A stretch of 64,000 nt of DNA from Cylindrobasidium torrendii FP15055 ss-10 (GCA_000934385.1 KN880439.1:232902-296901), one strand, 5' to 3'. Shown: positions 1-12,912, counted from the stretch's first letter. Numbers and translations: made by a program. The notes: generated from the sequence alone by a model not told the origin.

Positions 1-2941
1 CCACAAGACGAAGCTAACAGGGCGTACAAGAAGCTTGCTCTCCAGTACGCGCGACACCCATTTGCAACAAAATAGTGCACTTATACTCACTACCTTCTGC
101 GCAGAAATCACCCGGACAAGAATCCTTCTAAAGATGCCACAGCAAAGTTTCAGGAGGTGCGCCGTGCTGTCCTCTGGAATAGCAGAAGAGGCTGAACAAA
201 TCGATAGCTTAGCGCCGCCTGGAACACATGTCTACGCCATTACGAACATCCACACATGAGCGAGGAGACCCCTACTTTCGAACGAGGGTCGAGCGGTGGA
301 CACTCATTCCATTCGGATCAGGATGTTCCACTGGACGAGGAACTAGCGCGCGAATTCTTCGAGTGAGTGGCAGTGACTTGTCGTGATGCAGCGGCTGATC
401 CTAGACCAGCTTCTTGTTCAAGCAAGCATTCTATGGAAGAGGGTCCTATAACGCTGGGAAAAGTGCGTGCTCGCAATCCCTCCCCTTCCCTTCGTCTTAC
501 GCCCCATCCAGAGTTCCGTGAACAACGAGCATACACCGACGGATTTGTTTTTGTGTTTAGAGAGAACTTTGCAGACCAGCAGGAGCGAATCTCGCGGAAC
601 AAAGCTAGACAGAAACGCGCGAATGAAGCATTTGCGAAGCGCCAGGCTGATTTTGGTGCGTCCTTGCTCAATCTCAGGTTGTCGCCACTCACGCCACTCA
701 GCCGAGGAATGTCGCCAGGAAGAGGCTGCCGCTGCCAAGAAGAAAGCAGAGGAGCGCCGGCTGGACAGTATCTACACCGAGGCGCGCGTTACCGCGTTCA
801 AGGCCGCACGCACCGGCAATGGCGCCGAAGTCCGGCGCCTCGTCGAAGCTCATGACCTCTGTGTGACTGATCCAGAGAAGCTACCGAAGCGGACGGCACA
901 GTCCAAGAAGGCGCCAGCGGCCGTTCCCAAGCACGAGACTCTCCTTCATGTTGCTGCCGGCTTCTGCGATGTGGCCACCGTCGACTTCCTCTACAACCGG
1001 GGCGCTAACCCAAGCGCCCTCACTGGCGCCGATCTAACTCCCTTCCATGTTGCGTGCTTCCGTGGCAACGCAGCCACCGCGCAGTATTTCCTTGATCTCA
1101 AGCCTCGGCCAGAGGGTTGTCATCCCAGCAAAGCCGTCAGTCCTGCCAACAAGGACACGCCTCTTATGATTGCCGCCAAAAGTGTCCATCGCACGGTCGC
1201 TATCATCCAGTTGCTCACTAAGCATGCTCCTGTACACACTGTCAAAGATGCGTGGAATGTATTCGACGGTCTACAATTCGACGGGCAGGATGTAACCGAA
1301 TTCAAGCGTGTGCTCGAGAGCAAGGTTGGTCCTTGCCTCGATGGTCGTCAGTAACTTACGTTTGGCAGGTGGGCTTTGTACCCCCAGACCAGTTCGACGA
1401 AAATGAGCGTCTCACGCCAAAGCAACGCAAAAAGCTTGAACGTGAAGAGAAGGAGAAGCGCAAGCAGCAGGATGAGCTCAACAGACAGAAGAACGAGAAG
1501 AAGGCTCAGGAAAAGCGGATCAGGGAACAGGAAGAGCGTGAGAAACTCGAGGCTATTGCTGCTGTCGAACGGCAGCTCGAGCAGGAGCGCCTTGCTGAGC
1601 AGGCCCGTATCAGGAAGCTGCGCGAGGAAGAGGAGGCACGGCAACGACGTGCGCGAGAAGAGGAGTTGGCGCGGCAGAGGAAGCGTCAGGAAGAAGAGGC
1701 AGCACGGCAAAAACGATTGCTTGAAGAGGCGGAGGCTCGTAAGAAAGCTGTTGAAGAGCGCAAACGCGCTGCGGCCGAGCGCCAGCGTCTCGAAGTCGAG
1801 AACAAGCGCCGGGAGGAAGAGCGTCGGGCCCGGGAGCTTCAACGTCAACAAGAGGCAGCAGAGGCCAGCAGAAGGCAGAAGGAGGCGGATGCTCGCGCCG
1901 CAGAGGCCAAACGCATCCGCGAGGAGCAGGAAGCCGAAAGCCGCCGCAAGCAGATGGCTGCTGCAGAACAAGCTAGACGCGATGCCCAATTGCGTGCGGA
2001 AATTGAGGCGAAGGTCAGACTAGAGCTCGGCGCACAGTTGCGCGCGGAGGCGGAGGCGAAGGTACGGGCTGAAATGGAGTGGGCTGCCCGACAGAGGTTA
2101 CAAGAGCAGCAAGACGCTGAGAAGCGCACCTTCGATGTGGCAGAGGGGTTGGCTGCGCAACAAGAAGCGAAGCGTGCCCTTTTGAAGCAGAAGCGCAAGG
2201 AGAAGCTCCAGTTGAAGAAGGAAGCCAAGAAGACAGAGATTCAGGTGAGCTTTCCTCCCTTTTCCTCTGAATCCACCATGCTAAACAACAATGAAAGTCT
2301 CCTGCTCCAACCATAGTGCCAACGCTGCCGACAGTGATGACGGACATCGCAGCTGCGGCGCCCGCCCCGACCGCTCAAAAGTCCGACAGGCCGTGTCGCT
2401 GGTTCCAAAAGGGCTACTGTCGTTTTGGGAAGAAATGTCGGGACCTTCATGTCCCTGTAGAGGTAGGTTGCATCCCGTCCTTCTGCACATTGTGTTCATG
2501 GATCCACAGGAGCCTTCACAGCAACCTACGCCGTTGACTCCCTCCCCTCCTGCTCGAATCCCCGCGGCGGCCTCCGTTACGCCGACCTCTTCTACTGTTG
2601 CTCCAGCTCCTCAGGCCAAGCGCGCACTCAAGCCATGTCGATACTTCGCCAAAGGTGGCTGTGTGCGAGGAGACAAGTGTAAATGGGCGCATGTCCAGCC
2701 CGAGGCGCCCAAACAAACGGCCTATCTTCCGTCTCCTACACCATCATCCCCGACTATGCCCGTGCGAGAGGAGGTTCAGACGGCGCCTCTTGCAGAGGAT
2801 GAGCTCTTTCCGAAGATAAAGTTGCAAGCAAAGCAGAGTTATGTGGCAACGGAACCGCTTTCACCGCCAGCGGAAAACCCTCCTGCAAAGAAGAAAAGAC
2901 CATACTTCCCGAAGAAAGCGCGTGTAGCCAAGGCTGCATAA
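1..2941 (+). CDS. J-domain / ankyrin / coiled-coil / CCCH zinc-finger protein (5' partial)
   Basis: The gene runs in from the left edge, so its start is missing. Likely exons are 1-44, 105-156, 208-362, 561-655, 702-1324, 1369-2244, 2298-2462 and 2510-2941, all with agreeing phases. Exons 1-3 give the end of a J domain, with AYKKLAL, then HPDKNP (the HPD motif that stimulates Hsp70 ATPase), then FQELSAAW. Exon 5 encodes ankyrin-like repeats (ETLLHVAAGFCDVATVDFL, TPFHVACFRGNAATAQYFL). Exon 6 is almost 300 residues of Arg/Glu/Gln/Ala-rich coiled coil. The last two exons each carry a CCCH finger: CRWFQKGYCRFGKKC with a following His, and CRYFAKGGCVRGDKC with a following His (both C-x7-C-x5-C-x3-H). 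The tail is Pro-rich, then basic. I infer an Hsp70 co-chaperone that also binds RNA, perhaps at ribosomes. The domain combination is unusual. The intron at 157-207 is the least certain. Confidence 0.8.
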
Positions 2942-3684
2942 TTCACGAAGACTATTGACGAACATGGCACGACAATGTTGTGTGCTGAAGATGACAGACG
3001 GCCTGATTGGGTCTGTCCGAAAGAAATGAATGTTAGGCTGATATAATTATCATGTTGTAGTAATGTCCACACTGCTGTGGGCCGTCTGTTGCATGCTGTT
3101 TTTCTTGTATGTTACTCATTGCGTTGAAATTGCATTTTCTCCTTGTCTTGATTGTTGTTGTGTACATTACCGTCGGAGAACGTGAGAAAACCGTCGGGGG
3201 TCCCAATACAATTGTGTGCCCCGAGGGCCGATGTTAAGATGGATCAAAGTCTTACTGCATTTGTACTTGGTAGAACGGCGGGAACAAAGTAAATCAACGT
3301 TAGTCTCTGGCAGTGTCTACTTTTTTCATACTACTCAGGGCACTGAGCGCTCGGGCAGTCCAGAGGTACTCCAAACCCGACGCTTGCACATCAGTTAGAG
3401 CCTTGGCATGATGGCGTGCGGGCGTCCTAGTGCTTTTTGTGACCATTCATTCATGTCTGGCCGATCCTTTGTTGTGCCAATCTACCTCGTAGTTTTCCGA
3501 CTGAGCGGCACGTTCTCGAGCCACTTTTACCGTCCGCGATTCTTGCGTGGACCTGAATCATTTTCCAGCCTATCAACGTTTTCGAAAGAAGCCGCGTTCC
3601 GTCATCACGCACATTGTAGGGACTAGTATAAAGAGTGCACGATGCTTCAGCCCCGCACGACCTCCTTGCTCTTGTGCTTTAGCA
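2942..3684. other. Intergenic region with promoter of the next gene
   Basis: This stretch holds the 3' end of the J-domain gene and the upstream region of the GH105-like gene. I see no recognisable coding exon. Short open frames here (for example around 3216-3398 and 3408-3626) look like chance. Confidence 0.5.
3627..3633 (+). promoter_or_regulatory. TATA box of the GH105-like gene
   Basis: The sequence TATAAAG lies 58 bases before the chosen ATG at 3685. A transcription start about 30 bases downstream would fall near 3657, after the alternative ATG at 3642. This favours the 3685 start. Confidence 0.55.
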
Positions 3685-5297
3685 ATGGCTCCCGGTGTTT
3701 GTCGCTTGGTCGCGCGCGCTGCTGCTGCTGCTGCCACTACTTCGACTTATAATCCATCGACGACGACTGATATCACGACTGCGACGACCGGCGGGAACTT
3801 GCCAACTTCTACTTCAACTGGCGCTTCTCTGAACGATGTAATACCACAATGGAAACTCTCTAATGTCCTCTCAAATATGATAGATGTGTCGGATAACAGG
3901 TAAGTATTCTCTGACACAGACTGCCATAGCTAACCACACCAATAGTTGGGAGCTTGGCACCGCTGCAGAAGCCCTTCTCGAGTTCTCATACCCCTCATAC
4001 TCTGTCTTCAATGAAAGCGCATTCCCTCCTTCTACTGCAGTCTCTATCTCAACCACTGCAGCGGATGTTTACACTATTGCGTACGAGTGCGTGTTATAAC
4101 CTAGCTGTCCGAGCGTTCGGCTGATGTGCATTGTGCGCAGCGTTGTCTCGAACATGTCCTCAGATGCAGTCACCTTGATGCAGGACGATGCTGTTGGAGA
4201 TCCCCCCAGTGCGTCCAGATCCAGTGTCCTTTGTGCATGCGTTCTCATGATGGCAAACCTAGGCATTGGCGTGGCCGTTCTCTTGGCGAACTGGACACAA
4301 CAAAGTTATGACACGGCTGCCTTTGGATCGGCGGCGAGCAAGCAGTTGAACTACTTGTTGAACGACGCACCACGCTCGGATGCGGGCGCTATTTCGCATC
4401 GAGCAGAGCAAGTGCAACTTTGGTGGGCATCTATCTGTTCAAACGTGTGAATGATGTTGCTGAAGACCGCTAGGGCCGATTCCGTTTTCATGGTTCCGCC
4501 GTTCCTCGCCTATTATGGTGCCCTTGCAGGTGGGGACCGCGAGGTCGAGCTCCTCAATGAAGCGTACACCCAAATATCGTTGTATCGGGACGCATTGTTG
4601 GACTACGACAGTGGATCTGGCCTGTGGAAACACATTGTGCTGGGCACTTCGGTGGATAGTACCCATTGGGCAACAGGTAAATATTTCTACGTTCCTCGTC
4701 GGTGGAGACGCTGAATCTTCGGTAGGAAATGCTTGGGCGGCGGCTGGAATGACGCGAGTTCTGATGACCATGGAGCATACGGCACAGGCAGACCTTTTCG
4801 CTAGCCATCGGTCGAACCTCACGGACTGGATATTTGAGGTTCTTGGGAGCGCGTGGGAATACCAGGTGCGTTCCTTCTCTTGGTGTTTGCTTTGGGTCAC
4901 CGACTGACATTCCCTCAAGACGGACAACGGGGCAGTTCGAAATACAATCGATAACGAAGACAGCTTCGAGGATGCATCAGCTACCGCGCTGCTTGCTGCT
5001 GTGACATACCGTATGGCTGTCTATAGTCCATACCTCATCGAAAACGCGGACCGCGCGTTGTCCTACATCGCCGACTCAGTTGATTCAGACGGGTGGCTGC
5101 AGAATACAGTCAATCCTCTAACGTTCAACAGTCCCTCTGCAGCTGGGGACCACAGTCCAGAGGGCCAAGCCTTTGTAGTGCTTCTGGCTGCTGCATATCG
5201 AGATTGGCTTGCGCAAAACTCGAGTTCGACATCTGTTGCTGCGGCCCTGAAGCTGAAGGCTGACTTCTCCATTCACCTGGTGGATAGTAAGGAATAA
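3685..5297 (+). CDS. GH105-like six-hairpin glycosidase (unsaturated glucuronyl/galacturonyl hydrolase type)
   Basis: Seven exons (3685-3899, 3946-4086, 4141-4208, 4263-4422, 4474-4676, 4726-4865, 4920-5297) join in phase to 434 codons. Recognisable family segments are SWELGTAAEALLEF near residue 73, ADSVFMVPPFLAYYGAL in the middle, GLWKHI, then HWATGNAWAAAGM, typical of the alpha/alpha six-hairpin fold of GH105/GH88-like enzymes. Known members remove unsaturated sugars left by polysaccharide lyases, so pectin or gum breakdown is the likely role, which fits the PL3 lyase about 19 kb away. The N-terminus is odd: after a short Arg/Ala stretch it is Ser/Thr-rich and has no clear hydrophobic signal core. 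An overlapping frame from 3642 begins with a more signal-like MLQPRTTSLLLC but stops soon. The intron at 4209-4262 is 54 nt and stop-free, so its retention would insert 18 residues. The family call is firm, the start is not. Confidence 0.8.
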
Positions 5298-5718
5298 AAG
5301 CAAAAGGAAATTACTTCAAAATGTACTACTATTTTATGTTTTATTATGTTTCATGCAGTAAAGCATGGTCGGCGGTTTTCGCTTCGGTTGTTTGTGTATC
5401 CAAATCTTACATAGAATAAATTTGACATGGCTTTGTCTTTGTGTCCTCTTTGAAATTACTGTGAGTCCTTTGGTTCTCGCGGCGACGTGCTGTTCATCAG
5501 TGGGTTGATATCTCAAATCGACATGCGCCAGGAAAAAGAAGAAAGGGCTTGCATACTTAGAAAATTCTAGTTTGTATGCTCCAATGTACGTTGAACGTTG
5601 AAGTTCAAGCAGGGTGCCGTGATCCGCAAGTCATTGGGTGCGGCCGACGGTCCGGAGGCCCGAACCGCACTTGTTTTCATACTGTGAGACGAACGCGTCT
5701 CTGTGGGACGTTGCAAAG
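5298..5718. other. Intergenic region between GH105-like gene and THO2
   Basis: An A/T-rich 3' region is followed by the THO2 upstream region. A short inverted repeat, TTGAAC-GTTGAA-GTTCAA, lies at 5591-5608, about 110 bases before the THO2 start. It could be a factor-binding site or chance. No coding exon is evident. Confidence 0.45.
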
Positions 5719-8700
5719 ATGGAGGCCGTGAACGCTGTCAGTCGATGGCTTCAGAAATGGACGGCAAGCGGTGAACAGGAATGGTGCGTCGCTTCTTTAC
5801 AAAACGTCTTTGTTCGCCTCAAAGGTATTCTAGTCGCGCCTTTGTGTCGCCTCATCATCTCAAACTCACGGATTCGGTATCTTCTGCCACCGTATTCAGT
5901 GTATACCAAGCACTGCTGTATGCAACGGTGGCTACTTGGACCGGAAAGGCCAAGCTTACGGGAAGCGCCTTCACGAACTTCGTCAAGTCCGCCGTCGATG
6001 GCATGCCCTCGACATCCACAGCATCACCGCCTGCAGTCGATCCTATGCGTGCTACATTCGGGGAACACCTCGTGGATATCATCTGGGCGCTGGATATTGA
6101 TTTGGACGAGGTAGCCGCCGAGGCCAAAGCTGCTTCAGGCAACAGCAATCCTGAAGTAGTCAAAAGAGGCACACTCAAGGCGGGAATTGTGGAAGCGGAC
6201 AGAGTAACGCTGGCGGATATTACCAGGGCACTGTTGGTGCGTGGCGCGCGCACAGTGCAGTCACATTACTGACCATGTACATAGGTTGCTGGCATTATCG
6301 ACAAATACATAGCCGCAGAGCGCCTCGAATTTCCGCTCCTGAAGCGAGTTAATCTCATCCAAGACGACAAGGACTCGAATAAGAAGGAAGTCAGGATGCG
6401 CACGAGGCTCTTGTGCGTACGCCACGAACCAGTTCTCGACATTGCTCAAACATTTCATTCCACAGCTACAAGCAGAACAAGTTCAATCTACTACGTGAAC
6501 AGTCTGAAGGTTATAGCAAGCTTACCACCGAGCTGACAAGCAGCCTTGGTCCTCCACATTCTCCCGCAACTGCGCGCCCCGCTGAAGCCCTAGAGGACGT
6601 ATCTGAGCGCACGAAAGCGGTCTGGGACAAGATCATTAGCATCGTTGGCTATTTCGACCTTGATCCCAATCGCGCGCTGGACATAATACTCGACGTATTC
6701 TCTACCCACATCGCCACACATCACACATTTTTCCTGGCGCTTCTGGCTTGTTCTCCTTGGGCTGGCGCTTACCAGTCACACTCTCCAAAAGCCATGGAAC
6801 TCGATACCCAGACCCCTTCATTTGACGGCAAGAAATTGGAGGAGATTTTGACGTTACTGGAACCTGCAACAAACCCTGACACGAACAACGACCAGCGCAG
6901 CCGTGTCCTTGCGCAGGTGCTAGGCTTCAAGTTCGCGTACTATAGTGTGCGTATTCTTCTTCAAAATACTGATGTATGGTTTGACATCCCACCCACAGGG
7001 TGTCGAGCCGTCAGAAGTCACCTCGCGCAACCTCTACATGACCGCAGCTCTACTTATTCGAGAAGGGTTCATTACTCTCGAAGACCTTTATCCACATGTA
7101 AGTATTTCAATCATTCTTGTCGATTCCTTTTTCATGGAGATCATCAGCTTGTTGCCAATGACACAGAAGACGAGGGCAAAGCTGCATACAAAGCCACGAT
7201 CGAGGAGCGTATCTCTGCCCTCCGCGTCAGTAATCTTGCCATGGCTGCTCCCTTAGACTCGATGACCCCTCCAACAAACGGTCGGCCCAAGGCAGCTGAG
7301 CCGAAAAGTGCGCAGGCGCAAGTTAAGGAACCTCCCACACAGACCATGGGTATCATTGCTGCACTCTTGACCGTGGGTTCCGTAAAGCCCGCCCTCTGGC
7401 TTTTGGCTAAGTACCCTTGGATGGTGGACGCGTTTCCGGAGATTGCGGATGTCATGATTCGTGTCGCGAGAGCATCGGTGACCCCACTGTACGAAGAAGC
7501 TTTGAAGAAACCACCTAACACAAGCTGGCTCCAGCCCCGCGCGCGATTCACGACCACCGGCGTTGTTCCACCTCCTCAGCGCAAACCAGTCCTCACAATC
7601 CGGGCTCCCACTCCACCATCGACTGCAAGCATCGATTTTGTGTTCTTTTTCCCGGACTGGGAACAGTCGATCCCTATCTGCACAAAGTTGGACGATTTGA
7701 TACCCATAATTGAGCCTCTTCTCATGGTCATCAAACTGCATGTCACTCGCGACCTTGTCTTCTTAACGAAGCTGTGTCGCCTAGCAAGGAAACACATCGA
7801 ATCCATCACTCCAAATGTGCGTAGAAAATTCCGCCCTCCAATTTTGATTTCTCAAAGACCATTCAGGCGGATACCGGGAAGCCCGATCCCAACGACCCGA
7901 TACGACAGTTTTGGTACAAGATGCTCCGCCTCGTATTCATACCTGGTCTTTCTGCGATGCATGGAAGTGCAGTGATCAATGTCGAAATTTGGAACCTCAT
8001 CAAGCTTTACGAGTCATCAGAACGTTGGCGCCTGTATGCGGAATGGAAGTCCTCCATATACCAACAGCACAGCGAACTAGCTGTCCGCAGAGTCGAGGCT
8101 GACCGTGAAGCGAAAGACATCCTGCGGCGCGTTTCGGGCACTACCATTGATGTTATGTCAAACGCTATCGCCAAACTTGTCAGCACGAACCCTTGTCTCT
8201 TCTTCACACCCGCAGTCAACCAAATCATGGCATACGATGGAGCTCTTCCGGACAACGTTGCCAAAGCGCTGAGGGGTATAACGCAATTGGGCTATGATGT
8301 TTTGAACTTTACTATCCTCGAGGCACTCGCCGGTTCCAGGCAGCGAGTTCAAGAGGATGGCCTCACTATCAGCCCGTGGCTTACCCGTGAGTTTACGGCT
8401 GTTTCCAAGATTTCCAACTCATCTCCTATCCTCTGAAGGGTTGTCTGCCTTTACCGGCAAGCTGTATCGCCAATATGGCGCCAACGTCGAGTCTATCTTG
8501 GAATATATCGTCCACCAACTGCACAATCGATCCACGGCCGACATTGAAGTCCTCCGCGCCCTGATCTTGCAAATGACGGACATTGAACCTCTTCCATCGC
8601 TCACGGACGGTCAAGTACAGGCAATGTCTGGTGGTCCCCACCTGTGCATAGAGACCGTAGCATCGGAGAAACGGGGAGCGTCACATACCCCGGACAAAAA

Positions 8701-11700
8701 CGTGGTGCGCGCTGCAGAACGCTTCGGGAAAGCGCTTGTGTCCTCGAAACTTGCTCTGCCGCTTCTGGTCGAAGTGGCTCAGCAGCGCCAGACTGCCGTC
8801 TTCAGCAGTCCTAGCACGCATTTGAAATCTCTTGCTAAACTTTACGACCTCGTGCGATATCCTCTATAACCCACTCCGATTGCCACTTACGTGTTCTCAG
8901 ACACACAGTGTTCTTGGTCAATACCTCAGCGTGTTGACGACGTCTTGGATACCGCTCGAAGTGTACGCCAACGAGATTTTACCTCCGTTGGGAGATTTGG
9001 GAGAACTCTACGGTATATGTGCACCCATATGCATGCAGATTTATCGGCCTGTTCTTACTGAGAAGATATTGGTATAGTTCTATTGCGTTCGTTTTCGGTT
9101 ATTTAACCCTCTATAGGTCAAATGGGTGGCCCTGGAGAAACAAGAGAGTGCTGAGCGGGAGCGGTCGCTCAAGGAGGCTATGAAGGCAAAGCGGAACGCA
9201 ACTTCGAGCGCCGCTTCTCGAGTTGCATCGCCAGTGACGGGCAAGACTACAAATGAAGCTCAGCCGGCTGCAGCGAATGGAACGAATGCACCTGCGCCAA
9301 CATCTGCGGCTCCTGAAACTGCACCAGCTCTCATGGACGTAGATGTTCCCGCTCCTGTTTTGCTTACTGCCACAGCTCCTGGAAGTCCATGGTTGCCAGA
9401 GCTGGAGGTTCATTTCGCCGAAGTCAAGAGACTGTTGCCCGAAAAGGTGTACAACACGCTTGGGTATGCCCCCCTGTGATTTCTCGCGCGAAGACTAACA
9501 AAATGATAGTCCTGGGTTCTATTTGACGTTCTGGCAACTCTCGATGTACGATTTGACGCCACCTATAGTAAGCTACGAGCAAGCTGTTGCTCTGCTCCGC
9601 TCGCGTGCGAAGAAGGAAGATGATCAAGCCCGCGAGATTGCTCGAGCAAACAGGACCTATCGCACGCGCGCATATCTTGAGAAGCAGGACCAGTACGACA
9701 AAGGCATAGAGAATTTGCAAAGTGAGATGAAGACCCAGTGTATCTCTCGCACGTGCACCATAAGGAGGTTCGCAACCGAGAAAATGCATTGGTTTGCTGG
9801 TAGTATGTTGTTCTTTAGTCTGAACAAGCGCACCTTGCTTATTAATCCTACAGCTACGGTCACCCCTAACGCTTTGCTGGAGGTTTTCCACGAGCATTGC
9901 CTCATTCCACGATGCTTGATGTCACCCATGGACGCGGAGTACGCCGCACAAATGGTTCGTGCAATGCACAATGCCGGCACACCTGGATTCCACACCATGG
10001 CTTGCTACAATATGGTACGTTGACGTTACTCACCTCAAATCAGCGAGGTTCTCAATCAAATTTTTAGCTTCTCAAAGACTTGCCAGCCACCATCGTTTTC
10101 TCATGCAGCGAGGACGAGGCCAGAAACTACGGCCGCTTCCTGCGTTCGATTCTGGCAGATCTGCACAAATGGCACAAGGACGAAACCGCTTACCTGAGTG
10201 ACAACCGCATCAAATCTCATGGAAAGTCCCTTCCCGGTATGCGCATGCGATTCCGGGTCGACAAGGAACCCATCTTGCACTCCCAATTCCAGCAAGTGCT
10301 CAGGAAATGGCATCAGAAACTTGTCACCGTAGGGCAATTCTTGTCCATCCGGTGTTGTCAATATTCATCCTTGCACAGAGCTTCACGGACTGTTTCAAGA
10401 CCGGCGAATACATGCATGTCTACAACAGTATACTGGTCTTGAACGCAATGCTTCCAGAGTTCCCCATGCCTACTATCGCTCAGCACTCTGGCAAGACGAT
10501 CAAGAGTACGATGGAGGCCTTCCTCGCGAAGGAGACGCGGGAAGACGTCAGCCAGCTTGGTGCATCTTACTTAGCTGGTTTGAAGAAGGAGGAAAGGAAG
10601 TGGCCCGACTTACACCATGAGAAGGCTGCGGCACCCAAAGACAAAATCCCTACCGCACCCAAAGAGAAGGACCTCAATGTCGCTGCCGCGCCTTTCAAAC
10701 CCAGAGCGTCTCCTGTTCAAGCACAGTCTTCCCCAGCGCACTCAAATGGGAATAGCGATAACAAGCGTTCAAACGGTGCCCCACCTACTTCTATTTCTAC
10801 ACCTTCGGCACCAAGAGCTCACCAATCCCTTCCTCCAAGACCCGGTATTCAAGGTGGCTCCAAGAGCTCGACTGAACCGTACGTCCGCCTTTTCATAGTG
10901 TACGGTACCCTCAAACTTTTTTCAGTCCCCGACATCCGGATGTTCCTCGTCCAGAGCTTATCCGTGGCCGAGTTCAGCGAGACACTGGTTCGCCTGCACC
11001 GACCGTAGATATACGACCGACATCTCACATTCCTACTGGACCTAAAGACGAAACTCACCGACCTCAACCTGCACCTGCAATTCGAACTGCTCCGGCCCCA
11101 GAAGGTCCCCCGTCGCGAGGTCCTTCGACGCCTCTGAGGCATGAGATCCAGCCCATGCCCCCACCGAATGAACCCAGTCAAACGTCATCAGCCCAGCACT
11201 TGCGGGACGCAGCCCTGCAATCCCGAGGTGACAAGGAGAAGGATTCGATGAAAGTGGACGATGCTAGGGAAAAACGAGCAGTACCTATGGAATCGTCTCG
11301 CAGTCGCAATGCTTCGCCACGCCGTCGATCAATCTCACCGCGACCTGGTACACGGTCATCGAGTCTTGACAGCCGTGGAAGCCGACATCGCAAAGATGCC
11401 GATGACCAGGCTAAGGAAAAAGACAAGAGTCGCCTGGATGACAGGCGGGCTGGTGGACGGGAAGCGTCTCGGATTCCTCTCGAACGACGTGACAGTCTTT
11501 CTCTGCCGCGGGAAAAGGAGAGCACGGACAGGCATAGGCGGGAAAGACACGAGGGTGGTCATCGTGGTGAGAATAGGGAACGCGAGCGCCCCAGTGAAAG
11601 GGAGAAAGAGCGAGATCGTGACCGCGGTGGCGATCGCAATGGCACGGATCGACACAGGCGTAGTGTGGTCGAGGAGCAGCGTGACCGTCATGGGAAAGAA

Positions 11701-12608
11701 CGCGAGCCTGCCAGTGCTATGACGAGCATTCGGGGCGCGGCTACTTTGGCTGCATCAGCCAGCTCAAGAGACGAATTAAAGAGGAAGCGTGACGAGGATG
11801 TGAGTTCTTTCTTTTTATCCCCAACTGGATCTCACGGCGGTAGGCACCGATACATAATGGTGACCGCGACGCACGTCGGAGTACACGCAAAGAAGGCCAT
11901 CGAGACTCGGATCGTGGAAGTTCTGGACGGAGAGACAAGGAGAGGGACGACCGACAGGGTGGACGTGACCGCCGGAGGGAGAATGAGGGTCGGTCAAGGC
12001 GTGAACGCTCTGAAGAAAGAGCTGCTCCCCCGGCAGTTGATAAGAGGGCTGAAATTGACAGTCGACCGCCGACTCCCCGTGTGCTGCCTTCGCAGCCCAG
12101 GGCAGACCGTGCGACTGGTGGGCCCCCAACGCCGACAGCCTCCCAGCCCCCATCTGCCCCGATGCCTGTGGAAGACCGAGCCGCAAACAATGACCCTCCT
12201 CAATCACCACGAATAGTTCGTGGCAGTAGTCTTCTTGATCGCATAGGAGATGGCGGCGAGGGCGGTAATGGTGGTGGGGGCAGGGGCCCTCCACCGTCAG
12301 GACCTCGTGTAAGTGATACAGACCGCAGTGGGATCCCTCGCAAGCGTCGTGAGTAACGCTTTATACACTTCCAAATCGTATTTCTGATGGACTGTGCAGA
12401 GCTGGATGCCAATGATAACCCTGCTTTGGATAAACCGCTGGAGGCCGGTATTACCAACAGCAACAAGCGTGCGAGAACGAGCAGCTTGCGTGGTTCAGCA
12501 GACTTTGGGTCGCGCCGTGGTGGTAACCGTGGGTTTGATTCGATTCAGAGCCATCTTTCCTCAAATGGAGGTGGTGGCCGCAGGGGCCCTGGCAGGCGCA
12601 ATGGGTAG
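5719..12608 (+). CDS. THO2: THO complex subunit 2
   Basis: This is the large scaffold of the nuclear THO complex, which couples transcription elongation to mRNP assembly and export. The gene has many short introns; exon 1 is 5719-5783 and exon 2 is 5825-6236. I estimate roughly 1,900-2,050 residues. The family signature YKQNKFNLLREQSEGYSKL lies near 6470, followed by VWDKIISIVGYFDLDPNRALD. The conserved middle includes RNLYMTAALLIREGF (near 7030), ANVESILEYIVHQLHNR (near 8485), YGICAPICMQIYRPVL (near 9020) and GFYLTFWQLSMYDLTPP (near 9520). The part after about 10,600 is low-complexity: Ala/Pro-rich, then packed with Arg/Asp/Glu/Ser pairs, ending in an RGG-like tail (GGRRGPGRRNG). Such a basic, disordered tail fits RNA binding. 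The ATG at 5719 begins a short exon (MEAVNAVSRWLQKW) that splices in phase. Confidence 0.92.
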
Positions 12609-12912
12609 TTTATGTGATTTGTTGACTTTTTGTAATTGTACGTAGTGTGAACATTGCCGATGGTCCTACACGGATGGGTCATTTTCTCCTCGTTTCATAG
12701 TGGATGTAAATCCCGGACGCGTCAATGTGGGGCACTTGAGTCTTGCATTAATAGACGCACTCACCAAGGAAAACATGGTCGATGGAACAAAGACATTATA
12801 CCACCACCGGAAACATATACATACAGCACACGATGACGAAACTGGGTTTTCACGGCCGTAAACGGGTACACTGAATACATTACATCGCCTCGGAGAGTAT
12901 CTGTCCATTTCT
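12609..12912. other. Convergent 3' region between THO2 and HBS1
   Basis: About 300 bases between two gene ends. It should hold both 3' UTRs and polyadenylation sites. Nothing else was recognised. Confidence 0.5.

Noticed and set aside
1348..1989. 213-codon Leu-rich frame on the minus strand
   Set aside because: It is the exact antisense of the Glu/Arg-rich coiled coil, whose codons give Leu/Ser on the other strand.
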